Below are positions 45,404 through 54,894 of a stretch of DNA of 64,000 nucleotides, in pieces. Positions within the stretch are counted from its first letter, which is position 1. Each line of letters begins with the position of its first letter. The position numbers and the translations under genes were made by a program. The stretch is from the NCBI GenBank assembly GCA_033439295.1, contig JAVTLE010000021.1:2232009-2296008 (forward strand). The letters are read 5' to 3'. Origin of the DNA: Deuterostichococcus epilithicus. Its lineage: Eukaryota; Chlorophyta; Trebouxiophyceae; Prasiolales; Stichococcaceae. The notes beneath the pieces are model-generated. The model was not told the DNA's origin and did not search any database. It saw only the letters and a list, made by a program, of their open reading frames with translations.

Positions 45404-45708
45404 GATGCCTCAGAGCATTGAAGAGCGCTGTGCAAACATTCTCTGGCAGACAATGCAGGATGGGTGAGCAGATGATGAAGACGTCACTCCATCGGCTGAC
45501 GTGCTATAAGGCACCAAAAGCCATGGACAGCACAGCAAAGCATTCGAGTGACTTAGCAAACGAAATGCGAGATTTAAGCGCCTGGTACACATACGTAGTG
45601 AGTGGCGCCGAAATCCAGAGACAGATGGCACACCAGCAGATTGCGCCCCGCGGTGCAGCACATGTGATTGCATTCTGCGTCCACTGAACGTCTCTTGGAC
45701 CTCGCCAT

Positions 45709-46670
45709 GGACCACGACGCAGCACACGAGCCGTTCTTGATGCGCAAATCTTACGATCAGGGAGCGAAGTCCAAACAGGTGCAGATGAGAACTGCTGCCG
45801 CATGCCGCTTGCCGGCGGCCCTGCTAAAACTTCACTGCGGAAACTTTACTGCTGAAGCTTGTGCATCGAGGCCAGCTGTTTACGGGCAAGGAGATGTGCA
45901 GTTTGAAAGCCTGCGATTTGGTATGAGGAAAAGCCTCGGTTTCGGCAACGGAGCCGCAGAACCCACCGATTGCATTGCGGAGAACCGGCGGAAGGATGCC
46001 GCATCAAAATGCAGGGCGATGGCAGCGGGAAACCCCAAGCGCAGCGGACCGCTGCCGCTCGGCAGGCTGCTCACAGGCGTCAGAGCACCATGGCGGAGCG
46101 GCAGAGCAGAGTGGCGGGGGCGCAGGCCATGCCAATGGCTCGCCAGCTGAGCGTTCGCTGGGCACACACGGCGAGAGGCGGCGTCGTGAAAGCGACAGGG
46201 TGTCCGGCGGCGCCGCAGCCAGCCGCCAGGACAGCGACCGCAAGCGCCGCAGAGACTTCTTCACTTGTGCAGCGGCGAAGGGACAGCGGGCATCGAGATG
46301 AGCATGACCTACTATGATATTTTTCAAAATTTAATTTGTTGTCTGTACGTCCAGCGCAGCATGTCCGTCTGGACAGAGATGACCGGTGGCAACTGGAAGC
46401 CAATGAGCGCCCCATGGGGAACCGCCACCAGGCTGGCTCTCCCATCCGGCAGCGCAGCAGAGAGCCGCATAAGAAGAGCAAGAGCGGGCAGCGCCACCGT
46501 GACCGTGACGAGCATATGCCAGGCGGCCGCAGCCCTGGTGCCGCAGGCAGCCGCATAAATGCAACCGCGCGGCGCAGCAAGCCGCCGCGCCAACAGGCGG
46601 CGGCGCCAGACATGCGGGTGGAGCGGGACAGGAGGTCGCCCAGCAGGGCCGACAGGGACCGTGCCCTGCA
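45709..46670 (+). pseudogene. 3'-truncated pseudogene copy of the SR-rich gene
   Basis: The first exon is intact and close to that of the gene at 51645 (MDHDAAHEPFLMRKSYDQG versus MDHDAAHELFLTLKSYDQG). The second exon equivalent, from about 45933, keeps the start (LGFGNGAAEP) but has lost the CAG acceptor context. A 2-base loss near 46030 shifts the frame, and an AT-rich block of about 70 bp at 46307-46374 is absent from the other copy. The RS-rich part continues (WQLEANERPMGNRHQAGS, VERDRRSPSRAD) and then stops matching at about 46660, so the whole C-terminal half is missing. It is best read as a decayed duplicate of a host gene. Confidence 0.7.
46307..46374. other. AT-rich insertion in duplication copy A
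   Basis: Copy A has about 70 bp between two ATGACC sites where copy B has only 6 bp. The block is AT-rich at its left end, unlike the rest of the window. Its source is unknown. Confidence 0.6.
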
Positions 46671-47051
46671 TGCCCGCTGTGGCCTCTCATCATCGACTTC
46701 TGCTTCGGGTTCTCGACCCTTTTGCCACACATACGCAGACCATAAGTAATCGACTCTCTTTCAGTTGACCTGCCAGGCTGTCACCGCAGGCTGTTACATG
46801 TGATGACTAAAGCCGACAGACAACTTCTTACTACTCTGCCGTCTAGCCACGCACATATCGATTACATGTTAACGCAGATCACACCTTTACAACCGACTGG
46901 TTGGTGCCACCACCTGGCTCCCTCCAAGGCACCTCAACGCGCGGCTGGGCGGAGGACAGAGCGCGCTTTGGCACTACAGGCTGTGCCATTAGGCAATAGC
47001 TGACGCGCGCTCGCTTATCGGCGACGCATACAGATTCTCGCCGCCGTCGCT

Positions 47052-50000
47052 ATGAGCGCTGGGATGCTGCACGAGCCAAACGGAAAGGAGCTGCGCCAGA
47101 TGCCCAGCATTCGAGTCGCCGTTGCCACAGACGGTGACTCCGGCGGGCACCTCCCAAACCGGCGGCGAAAATTGGAGAGGCGCCTCCAGCGTCTGGACGC
47201 CGACGGGGATGGCATCATCGACAGGCAGGAATTGGTAAGCGCGCCAGCACCTTCGTCTGTCCGTACGGTACCAGAAACGCAACATAGGGCAGTGCCTGTG
47301 CAGCGGATCCCGTGGATGCAAAGGCGAACGTGAACAGCCAAATCGTTCCTGACATCAGTGTGGCGCTTTGGATGCAGGTGGACCACCTTGAAGATGTGAT
47401 AGCCGCTGAAGTCCAGTTCAAGTACCTCAAATGGTGCGAAGCAGCAATGCCATTGCACACGACAGCAGCGGCCAACCTGGCCGCACCAGTCATGCTCGTG
47501 CACACCGCATGCAGCACTGGGCGCGCGCACGCGCTACACAAGCATAGCCCACACTCTTTGCACATACCGTTGTATTGTTTTTCTACACAGCGCTCCCGTA
47601 ACCAGCAGGCATTGCTGCTGCCCAGGGCGTGCTCAATGTCTCAGGCGGCACACATGCTGACTCGCGTGTCGCCATTTGCGCCGCCGCAGGGCGGCTGGCA
47701 TCATGCTGGTCTTCTTGGTGCTGCTGATCGGAGCTATCGTGGGCCTGACCTGGGGCATCGTCGCGGCTCACAAGGACACAAAGAGCCAGGTGTGCAGGCG
47801 CATGGCCTGTGATGGCGGTCAGATAAGTGGTTCGGTTCCGCACAGCATGTTGTGGCAATTTTCACAGTTGGTGAGCTGGGTAATCCCGAGCCTGCAGCTG
47901 TGTTTCAGAATGGAAGGAGTCCGCTTCATCAGCTGGTGTGTGGTGTCATGGCAGGCTGGCGCTTTGCAAGATAAGCGCTCAGCAAACACCCTGCGTGTGG
48001 CTACCGCCGGCTACATGAAGCTGAACATCAGCATGCCGTCAAGTGCATCGGGCCGCCGGCGGCTTCTCGCTACTGGAGAAGGCAAGTTCCTGAGCGCCTT
48101 ACGTTGTGACTGACTTCCAGCCTGTCATGCAGCCGGATGTTCCAGCTCGGGTATGACGAGCGCACATTGATTTGAGACAGGAGCGATGATCAATGCAGCC
48201 GACGCACTGCAAGGCTGCCAGTGGCTGCATGAAGGTAAGCTTTGAATTGCTGATACAAGATACAAGTACGTATGCGTACTTGTTGTGTATCCTGGCTGCG
48301 CGCCGCCGCATCAAAGCTGGACGAACGAGCTGATGACACTGTTGTTGTTGCTGCAGGGCAATCATCGTTTCCAGCTGTGACGTACGGCTCCGATGATCCC
48401 GACACGACCAGCAATGTCTCGACTGTGCAGGTGAACAAGGGTTACTGCCAAGCATCATGCAGCAACTTGTGGCATGGCTATCTTTCTTGAGCGTTGTTCA
48501 AACTTTCATATTGCCATGCCACAAGTTGCATGGCAATATGAAAGTTTGAACACGCTCAAGTCGCAGCTGGCCACTGACTTGCTTGCCCTGAAAGCACGAC
48601 TTGCACATGGCCACCATGCCCAGTGGCGGCAGCTGCTTCCTTGAGCTGACGCTGGCCTGCACCCCTATGTCGCAGATTGCGCAGGAGTCTGGCTGCTCCG
48701 CTTGGGCAAAGCAAGCGACTGCCTGCCAGGACTGCGCAGAAAGCGGCGCGCCGAAGTTAACTCAAGGGATGGTCTCAGTCAACGGCATGGACGTCAAAGT
48801 GAGCGCCTTGAGTAGTGTCCTACCCCCCGTCCCCCCCTTCCCCGCGACGTTGTCTCACCATAGCTAGTGGCAGATGTGATTGAGCGGCTGCGCTCCATGC
48901 TCACAAATCCCTTCAATCCAGTGGGATGCCAATGGTGCCTCGTAGGTCGTCTGCTTGGCTGGCCAAGCCATGTGCAGCATCAGCATCGTGGGCGGTGATG
49001 GCTCCACATTGATTAGCGCTGGCTCCAATGGCAATAGCACGCGCCGGCGCCTGCTACAGTTGAATGTGAACGCCGTGGCCGATGCACAAGTCCATTGCAA
49101 CCCGAACAACGCGGCCGCACCTGGCCAGACGTGCGCTTGCTACAGATGCGACCAATGGCTCCCGGTCATAGCAGCAGACTGCGCGAAGAAGCCGGCCGGT
49201 ATCTGCCCAGCCGGCTACATGGAGCAATATCTTACCCTGCCAGTGGATTGCTTCCCACTTGCTGCAACGGCACGTGTGCTGGAGGGCGGCACAACGTCGA
49301 CCAAGCGGCTTGCCGATGTGCGCCCTGGCGACATGATGCAGGTGAGCGTGGCATGGTCGCATGGGGATGCGTCAGGAACTGGATTGACTGTGCTGCCACA
49401 CGCCTGCGTTGTCCAGTAGAACTACAAGTGGCCGTTCCTGTCCGCATGTGTTACGGCATAGCGTTCTCATGTGGCATTCAGGGGTGGCATGCCATCAGTG
49501 CAGCCTGTGATGGAGCCGCAAAATCAGATGGCCTGTGTGGTGTTCCTGGAGCATTGCGCTCATCATTCCCACACTTGTGCATGCGGTGCATTGTGTAGGT
49601 TGTGCTAGACGATGGGACATTGGGTTGGAGCCCGCTGATGGCAGACGTGCACCGTCAAGACGAGGGCACATTCACCTTCCTGCGGCTGGGAACCGCCAGC
49701 GGCGCTGCGGTGCGCTGCTGCTGCTGCTGCTGTCGCTGCTTTTGCATGTGGGCAGCGGCTGCAGAGAACGGCCGTGCATGCTGAGTGATCACGCTGTCGC
49801 TGCAGCTATGATCATTCTGCACCGGTGCGCAATGCGCCAGAAACGGGGGTCCGCTTGCCAAATGCTCACGCGCGCCACACGCGGCCCTTACTTGCTGCAA
49901 CGACAGAGCTGGGCGCCCGAGCCCTGTTTGAGCCGCACGCCCCCTCACGCCTTTCCCTCTTGCTCCGCAGCTGGAGCTCACGGGGTCGCACTTCATGTAC

Positions 50001-50877
50001 GTGGCCAGCACGGCCGGGGCGCTCTTCGCTACGCGTGCCGCCGTGCCGGCGCGCAAAGTGCACATTGGCCAGTACCTGTGGCGGGCCGCAGAGGGCGGGC
50101 GCGTGGTGGCGGAGCGTATCACCAGCATTGAGAGGGTGCCCGGCGCGGGGCTCGCCTCCCCAATCACCATGCGAGGTGCTGCTGAACAGAACCGTACACA
50201 ATCGCTTGTGCTTAGCAGGCGCACAGCCAGGTGCAGGGGGCGTCTGCTGTGGAGTCGAGCTGCGCGCTGCCGTGTGAGCCTCACCATGTCCTCGTGTTTA
50301 TGACAGTTTCAACATGCGCTCTGGATATAGCACGGAATGCACTTTGGTTGCAGGGAACATCTTGGTGGACGGCGTGGCGGTCTCAGTGTATGTGGAGGGC
50401 TTCGGCTCCAGCGAGGTCGGCATGCACCGCATCGCGCTGGTCCCCCGCATCGTGTACAGGTTGTGGCCCGGCATCTACAAGTGGGTTGGCGCCCGCGGCC
50501 AGCTGACAGCCGTCTTCACAGCGCTAAAGAACTACCATGTCAAGGTGCGTGTAGCGCCACGGCTTGTCGTGCACCCGTCTCTGCCGCAGATGTACAAGCT
50601 GCTGCTGAGGTTTGGGAGCCATATATCTTCACGAGGCCCCTACAGAAAACATGCAACATGGCTGATGGTTGCATCGTATGCGCAGGCGCTGAACCCAAGC
50701 ACGACGCCCAGCGCCGCGGCGCACTGGTTCTGCATGTACCTTGCGAGCTTCGGCGCTGGCACAGCCTTATAGCGCGGCTGATTGATCTGCCAGCTAATGC
50801 AGCATGCACCAGATTCTGGCCATGCCGTCTCGATCGTGCGTGCATGCTGCCACCTGCGTGTCCCCAGGCGTGCTGAG
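47052..50877 (+). CDS. Membrane protein with EF-hand and Hedgehog-type Hint domain
   Basis: Exons include 47052-47234 (EF-hand loop DADGDGIIDRQE), 47378-47433, 47690-47789 (membrane helix IMLVFLVLLIGAIVGLTWGI), 47955-48081, about 48182-48230, about 48358-48430, about 48598-48800 and 48960-49340, then the Hint exons. The Hint domain starts CFPLAATARVLEGG with KRLADVRPGDMM, continues VVLDDGTLGWSPLMADVHRQ, has the TxxH motif in LELTGSHFMYVAS, then RKVHIGQYLWRAAEGG and GNILVDGVAVSVYVEGFGS. This is the Hedgehog/Hog autoprocessing layout, in which the first Cys attacks the preceding peptide bond. The middle part is Cys-rich with two RRRLL motifs (48049-48064 region and 49040-49055). A single-pass protein with the N-terminus in the cytosol and the Hint part outside is inferred. 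The last exon and stop (about 50877) are uncertain. One intron fits a GC donor at 48082. Confidence 0.8.
48262..48283. repeat. Hairpin with 9-bp arms (ACAAGTACG)
   Basis: ACAAGTACG at 48262-48270 and its reverse complement at 48275-48283, loop TATG. Lies in an intron of the Hint gene; partial pairing extends further outward. Confidence 0.7.
48462..48560. repeat. Nested inverted repeats in a Hint-gene intron
   Basis: Arm 48486-48519 pairs with 48528-48560 over 33 bp with a single-base indel, loop 8 bases. In addition 48462-48478 is the exact reverse complement of 48513-48529, so the loop region can pair in two alternative ways. Everything lies in the intron before the exon at about 48598. Confidence 0.85.
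49712..49742. repeat. CTG triplet run in a Hint-gene intron
   Basis: (CTG)n-like run just after the donor of the exon ending at about 49710. Intronic low complexity. Confidence 0.6.
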
Positions 50878-50983
50878 GAACCTTTGGTTTGATCTGCGGG
50901 TGGTTCTCTGTCCTCTCTGATCAAACCCATCAAAATCTGTTCTGTCTTGTCACAGCGGGCAGCTTTCACTTCTACCTTTTACC

Positions 50984-51343
50984 GTCAAGGGCTATCACGG
51001 CGACGACACCTGCAGCAATGATCTGAGTTTAGATGATGGTTATGCAACCTCATGGTTCCGATAATTCGAAGTCTACACCTGGCCCTCTTGCATAAATGCC
51101 GCGTTCCCGCATGGGCGGTTTTCGCCGCTATGCCGTGCTTGCTGATAATGAAGCTCAGCAGGTCGTTTCTGTCAGTAGGCTGGCATGATGATACAGGCAT
51201 GTGCTGAGACCCACAGCTCACCAGCTGTTGACTGCATCGGCCAAGGGCCCCAGAAGAGGGTTGGCTGGTGTGCACTCCGGCTGCACAGCAGCTAGATTTC
51301 TGCCAGTCCTTATCGCAGGCGCAGCTGGCTCAGAAACCCCCAT
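50984..51343 (-). pseudogene. Fragment of the GGT 5' end
   Basis: Minus-strand remnant with the candidate first exon (MGVSEPAAPAIRTGRN from 51343) and part of the membrane helix (IIAAGVVAVIAL near 50990-51020), then an immediate stop. The rest of GGT is absent here. It is a by-product of the duplication. Confidence 0.6.
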
Positions 51344-52520
51344 GATGCATCAGAGTATCAAAGAGCGATGTGCAAACGTTCTGTGGCGGACAGTGCAGGA
51401 TGGGTGAGCAAATGATAAAGACATCACTCATCGGCTCTCGTGTTGAAAGGCAAAAGCCATGAACAGCACAGCAAAGCAAAGCATCCAAACGATTTAGCAA
51501 ACGACTTGTGCGATTCAAGCGCCTGGTACGTACACGTCGTGCGTGGCGCCGAAATCCGGAGACAGATGGCACACCACCAGATTGCGCCCCATTCCCCAGT
51601 TGGTACATGTGATTGCATTTTGCGTTTTTCTCTTGGACCTCGCCATGGACCACGACGCAGCACACGAGCTGTTCTTGACGCTCAAATCTTACGATCAGGG
51701 AGCGAAGTCCAAACAGGTGCGGATGAGAAGCTGCCGCCGCATGCCGCTTGCCGGCGGCCCTGCTGAAACTGTTCTGCTGAAACTTGCGCATCAAGACCAG
51801 CTGTCACGGGCAGGAGAAGTTTCAGCCTCAAAGTCTGCACTGTGATCTGATGCAGGGCCTCGGGTTCGGCAGCGAAGCCGCGGAACACGATGACCGCATT
51901 GCGGAGAAACGGCGGAAGGACGCCGCAGCAAAACGCAGGGCGACGGCAGCGGGGGAACCCCAGGCGCAGCACGACCGCTGCCGCTCGGCAGGCCGCTCAC
52001 AGGCGTCAGAGCATCGCGGCAAAGCGGCAGAGCGCAGCAGCAGGGGCGCAGGCCATGCCGACGGCTCCTCAGTGGAAAGGCCACTGGGCACACACGGCGA
52101 GAGGCGGCGCCGCGAAAGCGGCAGGGAGTCTGGCGGCGCCGCAGCCAGCCGCCAGGACAGCGACTGCAAGCGCCGCAGAGAGTCTTCACCTGTGCAGCGC
52201 CGAAGGGACAGCGGGCGTCGAGACGAGCATGACCGACGCGATGACCGGTGGCAACTGGAAGACAATGAGCGCCCCATGGGGAACCGCCACCAGGCTGGCT
52301 CTCTTAGCCGGCAGCGCAGCAGAGAGCCGCATAGCTGGAGCGAGCAGCGCCACCACGATCGTGACGAGCATGCGCAAGGCGGCCGCAGCCGCAGCGCCGC
52401 AGGCAGCCGCTTGGATGCAACAGCGCGGCACAACGAGCCGCCGCAGCAACGAGCGGCGATGCCAGACAGGCGGGCGGAGCGGGACAGGAGGTCGCCTAGC
52501 AGGGCCGACTGGGGCCGTCG
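50984..52520. repeat. Segmental duplication, copy B
   Basis: Partner of copy A at 44962-46660. It starts with a remnant of the GGT helix exon on the minus strand and runs through the intergenic block into the intact SR-rich gene. Orientation is the same as copy A, so the copies are direct repeats about 6 kb apart with the Hint gene between them. Confidence 0.8.
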
Positions 52521-53675
52521 AATCTATCGTCGGGATGATGATTGGGAGCGGCGGCGGCCACAATCTGGGCGGCGGCGTTCAGTGGAGCGGCGAGCCTTGC
52601 GAGACCAGCATTCGGATGGTCGACAGGGCAGAGACAGCCGAGCCCGCAGTGACAGGCATGGCAGCAGCCGCAGCCGCAGCCGGGGCTGCGATGGGAACAG
52701 GCATGTGGGCAGGCATGAGCCGCCTGAGCGGAACCACTTTGCCACGCGCCGCAATGTGCGGCCGGAGCCATGGTGGGAGTCCGCGCGGGCAGCGCCGGCG
52801 GCACAATCAAAGGCGGCAGAGCCGGACTGGGCGGCGGTCATCGATGGCTGGTCACAGATGACTGCCGCCATGCAGCTGCGGGCGCGAACGCGGTACCAGC
52901 TGCGCCAGGCCACAATGAAGGTGGGCCTGCTCTGACTGAACCTCGCAGCGGCACAGGTGTCTCGCTGCCCCACTGACGAGCATGGTGATGCAGATCAGCA
53001 GTCGAACAAGATCGGATGCGTGCTGCAGGAAGACTGATGCGTTGGCCATTCCGACCCTTCCAGCAGGTTTCATGTTCATACACTCCCGGCTGCAGGCCAA
53101 GGACGACGACGGCCAGTGGACGCGCTTCAAGTTTGATGAGGACCAGGCTTCCGATGGCGAGGGCGCTGCGGCACTGGACCCTGCCGAGCTGCCCGCCCCG
53201 GCTGGGCAGCAGAGCTTGAATGATCGGTCGCACGAGGCAAGTGCCGCTCTAGAGTGCTTCAAACGAGTGACAAGTCTCGCTCGGCTCGATGCTGCTTGGC
53301 TACCGATGACGGTTCGCTCGCTATATAAGCTCCTGAGGCCGAACAGTGTCTGTGTGCATACAGGCTGCAATTTTTGGGGCGCCACCGAAGCTCGACTCCA
53401 GGTCGGAAGACGAAGAGGACCTGCCGCAGGTGTGCAGCAGCGCATCCCGCCTGCAATCGCTTTGCAAATGTCGAACGTAACACTGAGTGCATGTCCGATG
53501 CCACTTACTACCATTTCTGCAGGTGGTAATGCTTCCAGACGTCGATGCTGGGACAGAGGATGCGTTGCCAGCAGTGCTGGAGCTGCCAGAAACAGCATCC
53601 GGCCCGCCCAAGCTGTCGTGGCGCGAGCGGGCAGCACAGCTGAAGGCGCAGCGCGAGGCCCAAAATGGCATCTAG
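51645..53675 (+). CDS. Arg/Ser-rich nuclear protein (SR-related), intact copy
   Basis: Five exons: 51645-51716 (MDHDAAHELFLTLKSYDQGA), 51856-about 52920, about 53098-53236, about 53362-53428 and about 53522-53675. The large second exon is packed with RS, RD and RE dipeptides (RRRRESGRESGG, DRRSPSRADWGRR, SRSRSRGCDGN), typical of splicing-associated SR proteins. It ends DWAAVIDGWSQMTAAMQLRA with RTRYQLRQATMK. The C-terminal exons are acidic (DDDGQWTRFKFDEDQ, SRSEDEEDLPQ) and end with KLSWRERAAQLKAQREAQNG, a coiled-coil-like tail, and TAG at 53673-53675. No RRM or G-patch is visible. A nuclear RNA-processing role is inferred from composition. The third intron fits a GC donor at 53237 (GAG-GCAAGT). 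A TGTAA lies 44 bases past the stop. Confidence 0.75.
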
Positions 53676-54019
53676 TTGGCGAAGCTTGCAGGCGAATGGG
53701 CAACGTCGTGATATTGACTGTAACGAGTGCATCAGCGCACGCTGATTGAAGTTCGCTCACATGTGTCCATTCCCTTTCAACGAGCTGCTCCAGCAGCATG
53801 CACATGCAAGTTGCTGTGCAACTTGCCGTGCTCTGAGATATCGACATATCTACCGTGTTGTTCCACTGACTAGCTCCTAAAGACTTCCATCTGACCAAAG
53901 CGAGGAGGCTGATCAAGCCTCCTGCTGCTGATGCTGACCCATTCATCCTCCGCGATTAGATTCACCCCGCGGCAGCTGGAATACAGGCTACCTGCCTCCC
54001 CGCAGCCTGCCCTTCGACC
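53676..54019. other. Convergent intergenic region SR gene / Sec61 gamma
   Basis: About 345 bp holding both 3' UTRs; contains TGTAA at 53719-53723. Nothing else seen. Confidence 0.5.
53719..53723 (+). terminator. Candidate TGTAA poly(A) signal of the SR-rich gene
   Basis: TGTAA 44 bases downstream of the TAG at 53673, matching the chlorophyte signal. Confidence 0.45.
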
Positions 54020-54575
54020 TCATGTGGCCTGTGTCCCGCCCACGATGATCTGCACGCGAGAAGCAGCCAGCCAGCCAGCCATCAGCATCCATGCTTTCAG
54101 GCACAGCGTGTTGACGCGCCGCGGTGCCAGCGTAGGCAGCACCCCCTCTTATGGAGGGCAAGACAGCATCCTGACGAAAATCGTTTGAAGTGATTGTTAC
54201 CTGGTTGATTGGGATGAACACAAGCTTCACCTGCAGCAGCATACATCATGATCACGCCCCATTCGTAAGCAGGACAGCCTCCGAAGCAAAACGCAGTCGT
54301 CATGCACAACTCACGAAGAAGCCAATGAAACCCATGACGACGAAGCCCAGCGCCGTGCGGAGGGTGATTTTGTTGAACTCTGCACCGCCAAAGGACTCAA
54401 GTGAGGCAACGGAATCTGTGATCAGCTTGTTCGATTGTGAGCAGCACAAGCCAAAGCATGCCATGCCACGACACGCAAAGCCACACGTACCTCTCCTGTC
54501 CGGCTTTGTGCAACGCTTCACGAGGCGCACGCTGTTCTTGCCAAACTCCTTGAGTGGAGTGACGACTGTGTCCAT
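54020..54575 (-). CDS. SEC61G: Sec61 gamma / SecE, ER translocon subunit
   Basis: Tail-anchored subunit of the Sec61 protein-conducting channel. Four exons on the minus strand, all in phase: 54575-about 54492 ([20 protein letters not shown], then RCTKPDRR), about 54384-54317 ([20 protein letters not shown]), about 54234-54203 ([10 protein letters not shown]) and about 54046-54020 (IIVGGTQAT, stop TGA at 54020-54022). The total of 69 residues equals the family length. The conserved [11 protein letters not shown] segment and the single C-terminal membrane helix followed by FIPIN are diagnostic. Divergent from uL1 with only 319 bp between the two start codons. Confidence 0.96.
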
Positions 54576-54894
54576 GGCTCTGCAGGTGCTGCTGAACCAA
54601 ACTGCGCTGTGATGGAAAGCTCCTTTGTAATGTCTCAGACGAGTTGCAGCACAGCGTGGGACTGAAGCACAGTAGTGAAGCAGGAGCAACGCGTTTCGCC
54701 CTGCCTCGAACGATCTGGTGGGCACTGTTAGGCATTAGGATGTGCGTGTTGGGACTCGGAAAGCAAGTGCGATTTATCGGGCAGTCTCAGGTGTATGCTG
54801 CCAGTAGGGTTTTAGGATGCAGCAAAGCCGTCGCAGGCAAAGTGCTTCGGCCTTTTGGGGAGGCAGCGCCTTTGTGGGGGATAGCGCCGCAGCC
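54576..54894. promoter_or_regulatory. Shared divergent promoter Sec61 gamma / uL1
   Basis: 319 bp between the two ATGs, pointing in opposite directions. Both genes serve membrane-bound protein synthesis, so co-expression from this stretch is plausible but not shown. Confidence 0.5.

Larger units (their letters stand above)
44962..46660. repeat. Segmental duplication, copy A
   Basis: Diverged copy of 50984-52520. It includes the GGT membrane-helix exon start, the GGT/SR intergenic region and the 5' half of the SR-rich gene. Long identical blocks (for example around 45310-45350 and 45695-45780) alternate with indels. Homology stops near 46660, where the SR-like frame reads SPSRAD and then differs. 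Confidence 0.8.

Noticed and set aside
51330-51794. Minus-strand open frame opposite the SR gene start, partly conserved in copy A
   Set aside because: Conservation follows the duplication as a whole, and indels between copies break this frame; only the short MGVPEP/MGVSEP stretch keeps its frame.
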